Positions 40,075 to 48,519 of a DNA stretch of 64,000 nucleotides are shown piece after piece. Below the pieces are notes generated by a model, which was not told the origin of the DNA, did not search any database, and worked only from the letters and a program-made list of their open reading frames with translations. Numbering within the stretch: the stretch's first letter is position 1; the number at the start of each line of letters is the position of its first letter. The stretch lies in NCBI GenBank assembly GCA_963744105.1, contig CAVUSJ010000006.1, positions 62,001 to 126,000 of the forward strand, given 5' to 3'. This stretch comes from DASUPK01 sp963744105 (lineage in GTDB: Bacteria; Actinomycetota; Thermoleophilia; Solirubrobacterales; 70-9). The position numbers and the translations under genes are program-made.

Positions 40075-40658
40075 CAAGCGCTCACCAGCGGCTCTTGCTC
40101 GGAGATCGGCGGCAGCGTGTCGGTCATCAGCAGGAAGTAGGCCGTCGCTCGAAGCTGGTAGGCGAGGCCGTAGCTGAGCACGTTATGCGTCCCGGGCGAG
40201 GAGCGCCCCGTGAAGACGATGTGGAACCAGGCGACCGCTCCCGCGATCGGATAGATCGACCCGATCAGATAGAGCATGAACATCGTCGGGAACCCGACGA
40301 TCAGCCGGAAGATCGTCTTGGGCCGGCTGTACCGCTCCTGCGGCGGATCGATCAGCGCACGGATCGGATAGTCGGAGGCCTCCTCCCAGCCGAAGGGTGG
40401 CCACCGGTCCGTCTGGAGGTAGAAGAACCCGTAGGTGCGGGTGATGAAGCGCAGCGCCCCGGCGTTGAACTTGTAGAGCTCCGCCGGGAACCGGCCGGTG
40501 AACGCGATCGCGAACCAGGCCAGGATCGAGATGATGAAGGCGCCCGTGACGAAGGCGCTTCCGAGGAGCAGCCAGGGGATGGCGAGGATGAAGCGGAAGC
40601 CGGTCCTCGACCGGCTCCGCTCCTCCTCGTAGTCGGCTTCGTATCCGACCGGGTACAG
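40074..40658 (-). CDS. DUF4389-like membrane protein, second of a tandem pair, with CTG as likely start
   Basis: 194 residues if started at CTG 40658. The reading frame is intact and homologous to the upstream gene from its very first residues: LYPVGYEADYEEE here against MYPISYDADAVLEG there. Two repeats each contain a hydrophobic pair, LAWFAIAFTGRFPAELYKFN and AVAWFHIVFTGRSSPG, and PPFGWEE or LPPISEQ ends. No ATG, GTG or TTG occurs before 40283, which would delete the first repeat. The CTG is 3 nt after, and in frame with, the TAG of the upstream gene. Either CTG initiates by reinitiation, or TAG is read through. Confidence 0.75.
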   Translation of the reverse strand: MYPVGYEADYEEERSRSRTGFRFILAIPWLLLGSAFVTGAFIISILAWFAIAFTGRFPAELYKFNAGALRFITRTYGFFYLQTDRWPPFGWEEASDYPIRALIDPPQERYSRPKTIFRLIVGFPTMFMLYLIGSIYPIAGAVAWFHIVFTGRSSPGTHNVLSYGLAYQLRATAYFLLMTDTLPPISEQEPLVSA

Positions 40659-40661
40659 CTG

Positions 40662-41288
40662 CTAGCTCTGGCTCGTCGGGGTCCCGCTGCTGATCTGGCC
40701 GGCGGTGGCAGATCCGCCCTCCTCATACGAGAACGGTGGGTAGTCCTCGGTGATGAGGAGGAAGTATCCGGTGCCCCGCGTCAAGTAGGCGAGTGCCGAG
40801 CGCATCGGGTTGAACAGGCCCTCGGGCAGCTTGCCGGTGAACAGGATCGCGAACCAGGCGATGATCGCGCAGACGTAGAGGATGATCGCCTGAACGATCG
40901 CCAGCAACATCACCGGGATGCCGATGATCAGGCGCAGGCCGGTCTTCCACCGGTTGTACTGGTCGAGCGGCGGCGGCACCCCGATTCGCACGTTGTAGTC
41001 AGGTGTCTCCTCGCCCCCGAACGGCGGCCATTCATCGGTCAGGAGGTGGAGGAACGAGTAGGTCCGCGAGTACATGCGCAGATACCCGGCGTTGAAGTTG
41101 TAGAGGCCCTCTGGGTAGCGGCCGGTGAAAACGATCGCGAACCAGGCGATGATCGCGACGATCTCCGCAATCCATCCGTAAATCGACGCGACGATCAGCC
41201 AGGGGATCGACACGATGTATCGGAAGAACGATGTGAGCCGATTGCGGCCCTCGAGGACTGCATCCGCGTCGTAGCTAATGGGGTACAT
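40662..41288 (-). CDS. DUF4389-like membrane protein, first of a tandem pair
   Basis: 208 residues from ATG 41288 after GGAGAGAGAT. Two copies of a DUF4389-type unit are visible: IIAWFAIVFTGRYPEGLYNFN with TDEWPPFGGEE, then IIAWFAILFTGKLPEGLFN with TEDYPPFSYEE. Each has two hydrophobic stretches and an aromatic-proline turn. Family function is unknown. It is the leader of a minus-strand operon with its paralogue and the cupin. The 134 bp between it and serC hold the divergent promoters. Confidence 0.8.
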   Translation of the reverse strand: MYPISYDADAVLEGRNRLTSFFRYIVSIPWLIVASIYGWIAEIVAIIAWFAIVFTGRYPEGLYNFNAGYLRMYSRTYSFLHLLTDEWPPFGGEETPDYNVRIGVPPPLDQYNRWKTGLRLIIGIPVMLLAIVQAIILYVCAIIAWFAILFTGKLPEGLFNPMRSALAYLTRGTGYFLLITEDYPPFSYEEGGSATAGQISSGTPTSQS

Positions 41289-41403
41289 ATCTCTCTCCAG
41301 GTCGAGGTCGTGGGGGATTTCACGTCTCCGGCTCAGCCGGCCCCTTCGGACGCGCGGCCACCCTATCCCACGCAACGGAGGGCAGTCCAGCAGTCGCGAC
41401 CAC

Positions 41404-41409
41404 TACCCT
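41404..41409 (+). promoter_or_regulatory. -10-like TACCCT before serC
   Basis: TACCCT lies 13 nt before ATG 41423, giving a leader of about 6 nt. No ribosome binding site is seen. Confidence 0.35.
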
Positions 41410-41422
41410 CCGCGGTCCGCCG

Positions 41423-42559
41423 ATGACACCAACAATTGTTGAGATCCCCGCTTCTCTTCGCCCCGCCGACGGCCGCTTCGGCTGCGGTCCGTCGAAGGTC
41501 CGGCCGGAGGCTCTGGCCAAATTGGCGAGCCAGAACGACCTGATGGGGACCTCTCACCGGCAGCGACCGGTCAAGGACCTGGTCGGCCGGGTCCGCAGCG
41601 GGCTCGGCGAGCTCTTCGCGCTGCCCGACGGCTACGAGGTCGCGCTGGGCAACGGCGGGACGACCGTCTTCTGGGACGCCGCGGCCGCCTGCCTGATCCG
41701 CGAGCGCGCGCTGCATCTCACCTACGGCGAGTTCTCGTCCAAGTTCGCCAAGGCGACGGCCGGCGCTCCGTTCCTGTCCGAGCCGATCGTGATCGAGGCC
41801 GATCCGGGCGACGCGCCGGCGCCGGCCGCCGATCCCGGAGTGGACGCGATCGCCTGGGCGCACAACGAGACCTCGACGGGCGTCATGGTCCCGGTGGAGC
41901 GCCCCGATGGCGCGGACGACAGCCTGGTGCTGATCGACGCCACCTCGGGTGCCGGGGGCCTGCCGGTCGACATCGGTCAGGCCGACGTCTACTACTTCGC
42001 TCCCCAGAAGGCCTTCGCCTCGGACGGCGGGCTCTGGCTGGCGGTGTTGAGCCCGGCCGCGGCCTCCCGGATCGAGGAGCTCGACGGGACGGATGGCCGC
42101 TGGCAGCCGGCCTCTCTCTCGCTCGGGACCGCTCTCGAGAACTCCCGGAAGGACCAGACCTACAACACGCCGGCCGTGGCGACACTGTTCCTGCTGGCCG
42201 ACCAGATCGATTGGCTCCTCGACGGCGGCGGCCTCGACTTCGGCGTGTCGCGGAGCCGCGCCTCCTCCGAGCATCTCTACGGTTGGGCCGAGGCCACTGA
42301 CGTCGCGAGCCCGTTCGTCGCGGATCCCGCCAAGCGCTCGGCCGTGGTGGGGACGATCGACTTCACCGATGACGTGGACGCGGCCGCGCTCGCGAGCACC
42401 CTGCGCGCGAACGGCATCGTCGATATCGAGCCCTACCGCAAGCTGGGCCGCAATCAGCTTCGCATCGGCATGTTCCCTGCGGTCGACCCCGCTGACGTCG
42501 AGGCGCTGACCGCCTGCATCGACTGGGTCATCGAGAACGCGGACGAGGTGCGCAAGTGA
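41423..42559 (+). CDS. serC: Phosphoserine aminotransferase (mycobacterial type)
   Basis: 378 residues. ADGRFGCGPSKVRPEAL and LMGTSHRQRPVKDLV are characteristic of the actinobacterial SerC branch. The PLP Lys is in YYFAPQKAFASDGG, and the cofactor loop is GNGGTTVFWDAA. It transaminates 3-phosphohydroxypyruvate. Its stop overlaps serA by 4 bp (GTGA), giving the first two serine steps in one operon. serB is not present. Confidence 0.92.
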   Translation: MTPTIVEIPASLRPADGRFGCGPSKVRPEALAKLASQNDLMGTSHRQRPVKDLVGRVRSGLGELFALPDGYEVALGNGGTTVFWDAAAACLIRERALHLTYGEFSSKFAKATAGAPFLSEPIVIEADPGDAPAPAADPGVDAIAWAHNETSTGVMVPVERPDGADDSLVLIDATSGAGGLPVDIGQADVYYFAPQKAFASDGGLWLAVLSPAAASRIEELDGTDGRWQPASLSLGTALENSRKDQTYNTPAVATLFLLADQIDWLLDGGGLDFGVSRSRASSEHLYGWAEATDVASPFVADPAKRSAVVGTIDFTDDVDAAALASTLRANGIVDIEPYRKLGRNQLRIGMFPAVDPADVEALTACIDWVIENADEVRK

Positions 42560-44136
42560 AGGTCCTCGTCAAGGAGAAGATCGCCGACTCCGGCGTCGAG
42601 CTCCTGCAGGAGCAGTTCGACGTCGAACTCGGCCTGGACTGGGACGGCGACGAGCTCGAGAAGCGGATCGGCGAGTTCGACGGGATCCTGATCCGCTCGG
42701 CCACCAAGCTCACTCCGGATCTGATCGAGCGCGGGCAGCGGCTCAAGGTGATCGGCCGCGCCGGGACCGGCGTGGACAACGTCGACATCGAGGCCGCCAC
42801 CAAGCGCGGGATCATCGTCGCCAACGCCCCCGAGGCGAACTCCATCGCCGCAGCCGAGCACACGCTCGCCCTGATGCTGGCGCTCTGCCGGAACGTCCCG
42901 CAGGCGCACGCCTCGCTCGCGGCCGGGAAGTGGGACCGCTCGAGCTTCAAGGGCACCGAGCTCTACGGCAAGACCCTCGGCGTCCTCGGCTTCGGCCGGA
43001 TCGGCCAGCTGGTCGCGGCGCGCGCCCAGGCCTTCGACATGCACGTCGTCGCCTACGACAAGTTCGTCACGGCCGAGCGGTTCCGGGAACTCGGGGTGGA
43101 GGGGGTCGACGAGCCGGCCGAGCTCTACGCCCGCGCGGACTTCATCACCTTGCACCTGCCGAAGACGCCGGAGACCGTCAACTTCATCAACGCCGAGGCC
43201 ATTGCGCAGATGCGCGACGGCACGCGGATCGTGAACTGCGCCCGCGGCGAGCTGATCGACCTCGACGCCCTGGTCGTCGGGCTCGATTCCGGCAAGCTCG
43301 CCGGCGCCGCCCTCGACGTGTTCCCGGAGGAGCCCTTCAGCGGCCACCCGGTCCTCGAGCGCGGCGACGTGGTCGTCACCCCTCACCTGGGAGCCTCGAC
43401 CGCCGAGGCGCAGGACCGCGCCGGCCTGGTCACCGCCGAGCAGGTCACCGCCGCGCTCACCGGAGGCGTGGTCACCACCGCGGTGAACATCGCGGCCGTC
43501 CGGCCCGAGGTGATGGAGCAGCTCGCCCCGTTCGTGCCGCTGGCCGAGAAGCTGGGACGCCTCGCGCAGGGGCTCTGCAAGGCCGCGCCGGACCGGGTGG
43601 AGGTCGAGTTCCGGGGCCGCCTCGCCGATCAGGACACGCGCATCCTCGGCATCGCCACCCTCGTCGGCATTCTCAGCGGGCACACCGAGGAGCCCGTCAA
43701 CCTCGTCAACGGCCCCCACATGGCCGAGGAGCGTGGAATCGAGCTGACCGAGACCCGCGACGCGACCTCCGAGGACTTCACCGAGCTCGTCGTGGTCAGG
43801 CTGCATGCCGGCGAGGACTCCGTCGAGGTGGCCGGCACCGGCGTCGGTCCGAGGAACATTCCCTACCTGGCTCATGTCTGGGGTGAGGACTTCTACCTCC
43901 CGTTCGCCGAGCACCTGGCGATCTTCCGCTACACCGACCAGCCCGGGATGATCGGCCGGGTTGGCACGATCTTCGGCGAGGAGAGTGTGAACATCGTCTC
44001 GGCGGCGGTCGGGGCCCAGCCGGACGGCGAGACGGCCGTGATGGCGCTGACGACCGACGCGCCCGTGAACCCGGCGACCATCGACAAGATCCTCGAGCTC
44101 GAGGGCTTCTCGGTCGGCCGCGCGGTCTCTCTGTAG
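42556..44136 (+). CDS. serA: D-3-phosphoglycerate dehydrogenase, long form
   Basis: 526 residues, the long type with an extra domain. VIGRAGTGVDNVDIEAATKRG and GFGRIGQLVAARAQAF mark the substrate and NAD domains; catalytic Arg is in NCARGELID and His in VVTPHLGAST. An intervening allosteric domain runs from about 310 to 450, then an ACT domain (FRYTDQPGMIGRVGTIFGEE) ends the protein and should bind serine. It starts serine synthesis. Its TAG stop begins the hexamer before the next gene. Confidence 0.95.
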   Translation: MKVLVKEKIADSGVELLQEQFDVELGLDWDGDELEKRIGEFDGILIRSATKLTPDLIERGQRLKVIGRAGTGVDNVDIEAATKRGIIVANAPEANSIAAAEHTLALMLALCRNVPQAHASLAAGKWDRSSFKGTELYGKTLGVLGFGRIGQLVAARAQAFDMHVVAYDKFVTAERFRELGVEGVDEPAELYARADFITLHLPKTPETVNFINAEAIAQMRDGTRIVNCARGELIDLDALVVGLDSGKLAGAALDVFPEEPFSGHPVLERGDVVVTPHLGASTAEAQDRAGLVTAEQVTAALTGGVVTTAVNIAAVRPEVMEQLAPFVPLAEKLGRLAQGLCKAAPDRVEVEFRGRLADQDTRILGIATLVGILSGHTEEPVNLVNGPHMAEERGIELTETRDATSEDFTELVVVRLHAGEDSVEVAGTGVGPRNIPYLAHVWGEDFYLPFAEHLAIFRYTDQPGMIGRVGTIFGEESVNIVSAAVGAQPDGETAVMALTTDAPVNPATIDKILELEGFSVGRAVSL

Positions 44137-44139
44137 GGT
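44134..44139 (+). promoter_or_regulatory. -10-like TAGGGT overlapping the serA stop
   Basis: TAGGGT includes the serA stop; 7 nt later is ATG 44147. No ribosome binding site. Confidence 0.45.
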
Positions 44140-44146
44140 CACTTCC

Positions 44147-45181
44147 ATGAGGGCGGTCGTGATCACCCGCCATGGGGGGCCCGAGGTCCTCCAGGTCCAG
44201 GAGAAGCCGGATCCGCCGGTGGGCCCGGGCGAGGTTCGGATCGCCGTCAAGGCGGCCGGGATCAACTTCGCCGACACCATGGCGCGAGTGGGCCTCTACC
44301 CCGAGGCGCCCAAGCCACCCTGCGTCGTCGGCTACGAGGTCGCGGGCGACATCGAGTCGGTGGGGGACGGGGTCGAGGACGTGAAGGTGGGCGACAAGGT
44401 GATGGCGGGGACGCGGTTCGGCGGCCAGGCCTCGATGGTCACCGTGCCGGCTGACCAGGCCCTGCCGCTCCCCGAGGGATTCAGCTACGCGCAGGGCGCG
44501 GCCTTCCCGGTGAACTACGCGACCTCCTACGTCGCGCTCGTGATGATGGGCGGGCTCCGTGAGGGCGAGCGGGTGCTCATCCACGCGGCCGCGGGCGGCG
44601 TCGGAATCTCCGCGATCCAGATCGCGCGTTCCCGGAAGGCAGAGATCTTCGGAACCGCCTCGGCCTCCAAGCACGACGCGATCCGCGAGCAGGGCGTCGA
44701 GCACGCGATCGACTACCGGACCCAGGACTTCGAACAGGAGATCCGGCGGATCACTGGCGGAGAGGGCATCGACCTGGTCATGGACGCGACCGGACCGACC
44801 AACTTCCGCAAGGACTACCGGCTGCTGCGCGAGGGAGGCAGGCTGATCATGTACGGCCTCTCCGAGGCCTCGACCGAGACCGGGCGGGACATGAAGAAGC
44901 TGTTCAGCAGCCTGGCCCGGATGCCATTCGCGACGGTCCCCTGGTGGAAGAGCCTTCAGTTGATGAGCGAGAACAAGGGAATCTTCGGGCTCAACATGCT
45001 GGCCTGGCAGGACCGCGAGGGGCTGGACCGGGTGCTCGATGCGATCAGCGGGGAGCTCGAGGAGGGCACGATCTCGATCGATCCGGTCGTCGCCGAGGAG
45101 TTCCCCTTCGATCGCGCCGGCGAAGCGCACCGCTTCATCGGCGAGCGGAGGAACATCGGCAAGGTCGTGCTCGTCCCCTGA
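44147..45181 (+). CDS. NADPH:quinone oxidoreductase-like MDR protein
   Basis: 344 residues. Zinc-free medium-chain reductase: MRAVVITRHGGPEVLQV, PGEVRIAVKAAGINFAD, VGYEVAGDIESVGDG, and the NADPH loop IHAAAGGVGISAIQIAR. No structural-zinc Cys cluster is present, as in quinone oxidoreductases and VAT-1-like proteins. It probably reduces quinones or enones. A separate leaderless promoter suggests expression apart from serCA. Confidence 0.82.
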   Translation: MRAVVITRHGGPEVLQVQEKPDPPVGPGEVRIAVKAAGINFADTMARVGLYPEAPKPPCVVGYEVAGDIESVGDGVEDVKVGDKVMAGTRFGGQASMVTVPADQALPLPEGFSYAQGAAFPVNYATSYVALVMMGGLREGERVLIHAAAGGVGISAIQIARSRKAEIFGTASASKHDAIREQGVEHAIDYRTQDFEQEIRRITGGEGIDLVMDATGPTNFRKDYRLLREGGRLIMYGLSEASTETGRDMKKLFSSLARMPFATVPWWKSLQLMSENKGIFGLNMLAWQDREGLDRVLDAISGELEEGTISIDPVVAEEFPFDRAGEAHRFIGERRNIGKVVLVP

Positions 45182-45213
45182 AGCGGGCCGCTCCGATCGC
45201 CTCGGAGCCGGGT

Positions 45214-45219
45214 TACGAT
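45214..45219 (+). promoter_or_regulatory. -10-like TACGAT for the first RTX-like gene
   Basis: TACGAT, 8 nt, then ATG 45228. Confidence 0.45.
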
Positions 45220-45227
45220 CGGTTGAG

Positions 45228-45899
45228 ATGAAGCTAGGGAGTGGCAAGGCACTCGGCTTGCTGTGCGTGCTCGCGGCCATGATGGCCGCGGCCCCGGCGG
45301 CCGCCTCCGCGCATCCGGGCGTGAGGGATTCGGTGTGGACCGTGCACGGGCACGGCGCCAGCGCGTCGGCGTCGATCAACGTCCTCACGCTGAACGACCA
45401 GCGCCGCATCAACAACCGGATCTCGGCCCACATCGGGTCCGACGGGCGGCTCGTCATCTCCGCTCCGGAGGGCCTCGGCGACCCCGACGGCAGCGGCGCC
45501 AACTGCAGGCTCGACAACGCGAAGAGCGGCGAGAGCAACGCGGCCGAGGTGAGCTGCAGCGCGGGCTACATCGGCGCGATCGTGGGCGACCTCGGCGGGG
45601 GGAGCGACAGCTTCGATGCGGACACAGGCTTGACCGTGATGGTGGGCGGCATGATCGACGGCCGGCCGCGGCCGCTCTTCGGCGGCCCGGGGCGAGACCG
45701 GCTGATCGGCGGCTCCCAGGCGGATCTCCTGGTCGGTGGCGGCGGACCGGATTCCCTGGCCGGCGGCCCCGGCAACGACCTGCTCACGGGCGGCGGGGGC
45801 CCCGACAAGCTGATCGGCGGCTCCGGCAAGGACGCCTGCCGGGGCGGAGGCGCCACCGACATCGCCAAAGCCTGCGAGCTGACTCGCGGGATTCCGTAG
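45228..45899 (+). CDS. Secreted RTX-like calcium-binding repeat protein A
   Basis: 223 residues. Signal peptide of about 28 residues (LLCVLAAMMAAAPAAASA). The C-terminal third has imperfect nonapeptide repeats of the GGxGxDxLxGG type: GGPGRDRLIGG, GGGGPDSLAGG, GPGNDLLTGG and GGPDKLIGGSGKD. These form a calcium-stabilised beta roll in RTX proteins. Cys pairs (NCRLD/VSCSAG and DACRGG/KACEL) suggest disulfides. No catalytic domain precedes the repeats. It resembles the second RTX-like gene at 47.8 kb. Confidence 0.75.
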   Translation: MKLGSGKALGLLCVLAAMMAAAPAAASAHPGVRDSVWTVHGHGASASASINVLTLNDQRRINNRISAHIGSDGRLVISAPEGLGDPDGSGANCRLDNAKSGESNAAEVSCSAGYIGAIVGDLGGGSDSFDADTGLTVMVGGMIDGRPRPLFGGPGRDRLIGGSQADLLVGGGGPDSLAGGPGNDLLTGGGGPDKLIGGSGKDACRGGGATDIAKACELTRGIP

Positions 45900-45909
45900 A
45901 CGCCGGCGC

Positions 45910-45915
45910 TAGGTT
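45910..45915 (+). promoter_or_regulatory. -10-like TAGGTT for the membrane gene at 45923
   Basis: TAGGTT, 7 nt, then GTG 45923; no ribosome binding site. Confidence 0.45.
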
Positions 45916-45922
45916 TCTGGCC

Positions 45923-46684
45923 GTGTTGATCACGGCGAGCGTCGGGAGCGCATACCAGCACGGGATCGTCGACACCGGCCGGGAGCCACATTTCCTCTTC
46001 TTCGTCGCCTTCCTGGTGACGTTCGGCTTCATTCGGACGAGCGCGCACATGATCCGGGCGCAGGTGAAGTGGTGGCCGGGGAACGTCGAGGTCGGCGGGA
46101 CGCACATCCATCACCTCGTCTGGGGGATCCTTCTCCTGCTGACCTGCGGCTACGTCGCCGTAGCGATCTCTCCGGACAGCCCGTGGCGCGAGATCGTCGC
46201 GGTCCTCTTCGGCGTCGGCACCGGGCTCACGCTTGACGAGTTCGCCCTCTGGCTCAACCTGAAGGACGTCTACTGGGAGAAGCAGGGGCGCGCCTCGATC
46301 GACGCGGTGGTGATCGCCGCGGCCCTCTCCGGCTTGCTGCTGATCAGCCTGCGGAGCTGGATCGACGTGACCACGAAGGTCGCGGATGAGGTCGAGGCGA
46401 TCGTCGGCACCATCGGGCTGGTCGGCGTGATCCTCGCCCTGGTCAACGCCGCCAAGGAGAAGTTCGGGATGACGATCTGGAGCATCCTGTTCCCGATCGT
46501 CGCCCTGCCCAGCGCGTTCCGCCTCGGCAAGCCCCACTCGGTCTGGGCGAAGCTCTTCTACCGGCACGGCAAGAAGGAGCGCTCGGAGGAGCGCTTCGCA
46601 GGCGACCGCGGCAGGCTGTTCTGGAAACGCGGGGGAGAGCTACTTACCCGGCTGCGGCTCCGCCGCCCCGTCGCCGGATCCTGA
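45923..46684 (+). CDS. Conserved integral membrane protein, function unknown
   Basis: 253 residues from GTG 45923. At least five hydrophobic segments: HFLFFVAFLVTFGFI, LVWGILLLLTCGYVAVAI, IVAVLFGVGTGLTL, VVIAAALSGLLLISL and IVGTIGLVGVILALV. A His-rich loop, GGTHIHHLVWG, and DEFALWLNLKDVYW in the middle are conserved-looking and could bind a metal. The C-terminal 40 residues are strongly basic. The 3' end overlaps the convergent AI-2E-type transporter by 45 bp. Confidence 0.72.
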   Translation: MLITASVGSAYQHGIVDTGREPHFLFFVAFLVTFGFIRTSAHMIRAQVKWWPGNVEVGGTHIHHLVWGILLLLTCGYVAVAISPDSPWREIVAVLFGVGTGLTLDEFALWLNLKDVYWEKQGRASIDAVVIAAALSGLLLISLRSWIDVTTKVADEVEAIVGTIGLVGVILALVNAAKEKFGMTIWSILFPIVALPSAFRLGKPHSVWAKLFYRHGKKERSEERFAGDRGRLFWKRGGELLTRLRLRRPVAGS

Positions 46685-47740
46685 GAAGACGAGCTCGTCG
46701 ATCACCACTCCCAGCGAGGCTGCGGTGGGGATCGCCAGCAGCGCACCGAGGATGCCGGCGAGGTTGGCGCCGACGATCACTGCGACGATCGCGACGGCGG
46801 GGTTCACCTTGAGCGCCCCGCCCTTGTAGAGCAGTGGCTGGATCACCCGGTCCTGGAGCTGCTGGTAGACGAGGAAGAGGATCAACCAGACGATCGCGTC
46901 GCCGGGCCCGCCGTCGATCATCAGCACGGCGAAGACGGAGAACCCGCCGACGGTGAGGCCGATCAGCGGGATCAGGTCCAGGAAGGCCACCAGCACGGCG
47001 AGCGGCACCGCCAGGTGGAAACCCTCCGCCTGGAGAAAGCCCCAGGTGAGGAAGCCGGCCGCGATCGCGAGCAGCAGGTTGACGGAGACGTAAGCCTTGA
47101 CCACCTCCGCGACCCGAGCGGCGATCCGGCGGGCGCGATCGCGCTGCAGCTCGGGAAGCCGGCCGGTGCCCCTTTGGACCATGCCGCTCCCGTCGAGCAG
47201 CAGGAAGAAGGTCAGGGCGATGATCGTGATGGCCGCCAGGAGGTGCTCGAGGATGCTGACCGTGAACGAGCCGATCGTGCTCGCTCCGCTCGAGAGGTGC
47301 GAGGGCAGGGTGGAGGCCTCCTGGCTCAGCTTCAACGTGATGTGGTACTTGGAGTTCAGGTCCTGGAACTGCTTGTTGTTGTTCGCCCAGTTCTCGAAGT
47401 CGTGGACGTAGCGCGGCAGCTTGTGCGCGAGTCCCTCGATGTCGTGCACGATGGGCGGGAAGACCTGGAGGACGAGGAAGACGAGCGCGGCCAGTGCGAC
47501 CAGGTAGACGACCAGGATCGCGAGGACACGCGGCATCTTCCCCTCGCGCGGCCAGGCTCGCTGAACCAGATTCACCGCCGGATCGAGGGCGAGCGCCAGG
47601 AAGACCGCGGCGGCCACCCACTTCAGGGTCGTCCGCGTGTGGAGCAGAGCGATCGCCAGGAGAACAGCGACGCCGGCCCAGAACAGCGCGACCAGGACGA
47701 TCTTGGCGACAGCCCGCGCCTGGATCTGGTCCGCGCGCAT
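46640..47740 (-). CDS. AI-2E/PerM family transporter
   Basis: 366 residues from ATG 47740. Seven to eight hydrophobic segments with the family pattern: an N-terminal pair, a large external helical region (HDIEGLAHKLPRYVHDFE), then TFFLLLDG, FLDLIPLIG and QLQDRVIQPLLYKGG. Members include TqsA and Na+/H+ antiporter-like proteins; the substrate cannot be read from sequence. Gene overlaps its convergent neighbour by 45 bp. Confidence 0.85.
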   Translation of the reverse strand: MRADQIQARAVAKIVLVALFWAGVAVLLAIALLHTRTTLKWVAAAVFLALALDPAVNLVQRAWPREGKMPRVLAILVVYLVALAALVFLVLQVFPPIVHDIEGLAHKLPRYVHDFENWANNNKQFQDLNSKYHITLKLSQEASTLPSHLSSGASTIGSFTVSILEHLLAAITIIALTFFLLLDGSGMVQRGTGRLPELQRDRARRIAARVAEVVKAYVSVNLLLAIAAGFLTWGFLQAEGFHLAVPLAVLVAFLDLIPLIGLTVGGFSVFAVLMIDGGPGDAIVWLILFLVYQQLQDRVIQPLLYKGGALKVNPAVAIVAVIVGANLAGILGALLAIPTAASLGVVIDELVFSGSGDGAAEPQPGK

Positions 47741-47748
47741 CGAGGGTG

Positions 47749-47754
47749 AAGCTA
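47749..47754 (-). promoter_or_regulatory. -10-like TAGCTT for the AI-2E-type transporter
   Basis: On the minus strand TAGCTT, 8 nt, then ATG 47740. Confidence 0.45.
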
Positions 47755-47813
47755 GAGCGCAGGCGGGACGGCAAAAGGGCAGTAGTGGGGATGTAAGGAG
47801 CGGGCGATGTGAC

Positions 47814-47819
47814 TAGCTT
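47814..47819 (+). promoter_or_regulatory. -10-like TAGCTT for the second RTX-like gene
   Basis: TAGCTT, 8 nt, then ATG 47828. Confidence 0.45.
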
Positions 47820-47827
47820 CGGCGGCG

Positions 47828-48433
47828 ATGAGAGGCGGATTTCGGATCGGCCTGTCGACCGCGGCGGTCCTCGCGGTGGCATTCCTGGTGCCGGCGGCTG
47901 CATCCGCCCTCGACATCAGGACGCAGCAGGTGAATCCCGGAGTCATCTTCCTCGAGGCCGGCCACGATTTCGCCAACGACGTGGGGGTCACCTGGGTCAT
48001 CTCCCCGAACGGCAAGCCTGACCTGGTGATCGGCGATCTCTCCGCGGGAATCGCCGATCCGATCCCAAGCCAGTGCGCGCGAGTAGACCCGTCGACCGTG
48101 CGGTGCCCAGCCGACCTGTTCACGGCGCTCGACGCCGTACTCGGACCCGGGCCCGACTCGATCGGGGTGGTACCGGCCGTCGGCGTGGACGGCTTCATCA
48201 ACATGCGACTTCAGCTGGGAGCTGGAAAGGATCGCGCCAGGGACGCCGGTCAGACCCGCGACGTCTGGAACGGAGGTCCTGGCCGCGACGTGCTGGACAG
48301 CGGCCCGGGCAACGACAAGGTCAAGGGCGGCGCCCAGAACGACATCATCGACTGCGGCTTCGGGCACGACCTCGGCATCGGCGGCCCGGGCAAGCTCGAC
48401 CTCTCACGGAATTGCGAGACGGTCAGGCACTGA
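47828..48433 (+). CDS. Secreted RTX-like calcium-binding repeat protein B
   Basis: 201 residues. Signal peptide FRIGLSTAAVLAVAFLVPAAASA. The C-terminal part has GGPGRDVLDSGPGNDKVKGGAQNDIIDCGFGHD, quoted here in three repeat units of nine to eleven residues, followed by a Cys-containing cap (SRNCETV). Cys pairs occur at QCARVD/VRCPAD and IDCGF/RNCET. It is likely a paralogue in type, though not close in sequence, of the gene at 45228. The leuA leader region follows directly. Confidence 0.72.
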   Translation: MRGGFRIGLSTAAVLAVAFLVPAAASALDIRTQQVNPGVIFLEAGHDFANDVGVTWVISPNGKPDLVIGDLSAGIADPIPSQCARVDPSTVRCPADLFTALDAVLGPGPDSIGVVPAVGVDGFINMRLQLGAGKDRARDAGQTRDVWNGGPGRDVLDSGPGNDKVKGGAQNDIIDCGFGHDLGIGGPGKLDLSRNCETVRH

Positions 48434-48441
48434 TCGTGCGC

Positions 48442-48447
48442 TACTCT
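48442..48447 (+). promoter_or_regulatory. -10-like TACTCT for the leuA leader transcript
   Basis: TACTCT lies 12 nt before the leader ATG 48460, predicting a 5' leader of about 6 nt ahead of the leader peptide. Confidence 0.4.
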
Positions 48448-48459
48448 GCGTTGACTTCG

Positions 48460-48519
48460 ATGACGCACCGGCTCGACAGCCTCGCGCTTCTCCTTCTCCT
48501 CCCCCTCCGGGGGGAATAG
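48460..48519 (+). CDS. leuL: Leucine-rich leader peptide controlling leuA
   Basis: A 19-codon ORF, ATG to TAG, lies 68 bp before leuA. Eight of 19 residues are Leu, with a run of five (ALLLLLPLRGE). This is the form of an attenuation leader, in which ribosome stalling at Leu codons under leucine starvation changes downstream RNA folding. Downstream are a 5-bp stem (48501-48513, loop TCC) over the last codons and another (GCGGC/GCCGC, 48526-48541). No U tract is present, so control might be by Rho or at translation. Short Leu-rich leaders before leuA are known in actinobacteria. Confidence 0.75.
   Translation: MTHRLDSLALLLLLPLRGE

Noticed and set aside
40656..40664. TAG at the DUF4389 junction as a recoded pyrrolysine or similar codon
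   Set aside because: Nothing in the window supports TAG recoding, and TAG is used as a normal stop many times here. CTG initiation is simpler.
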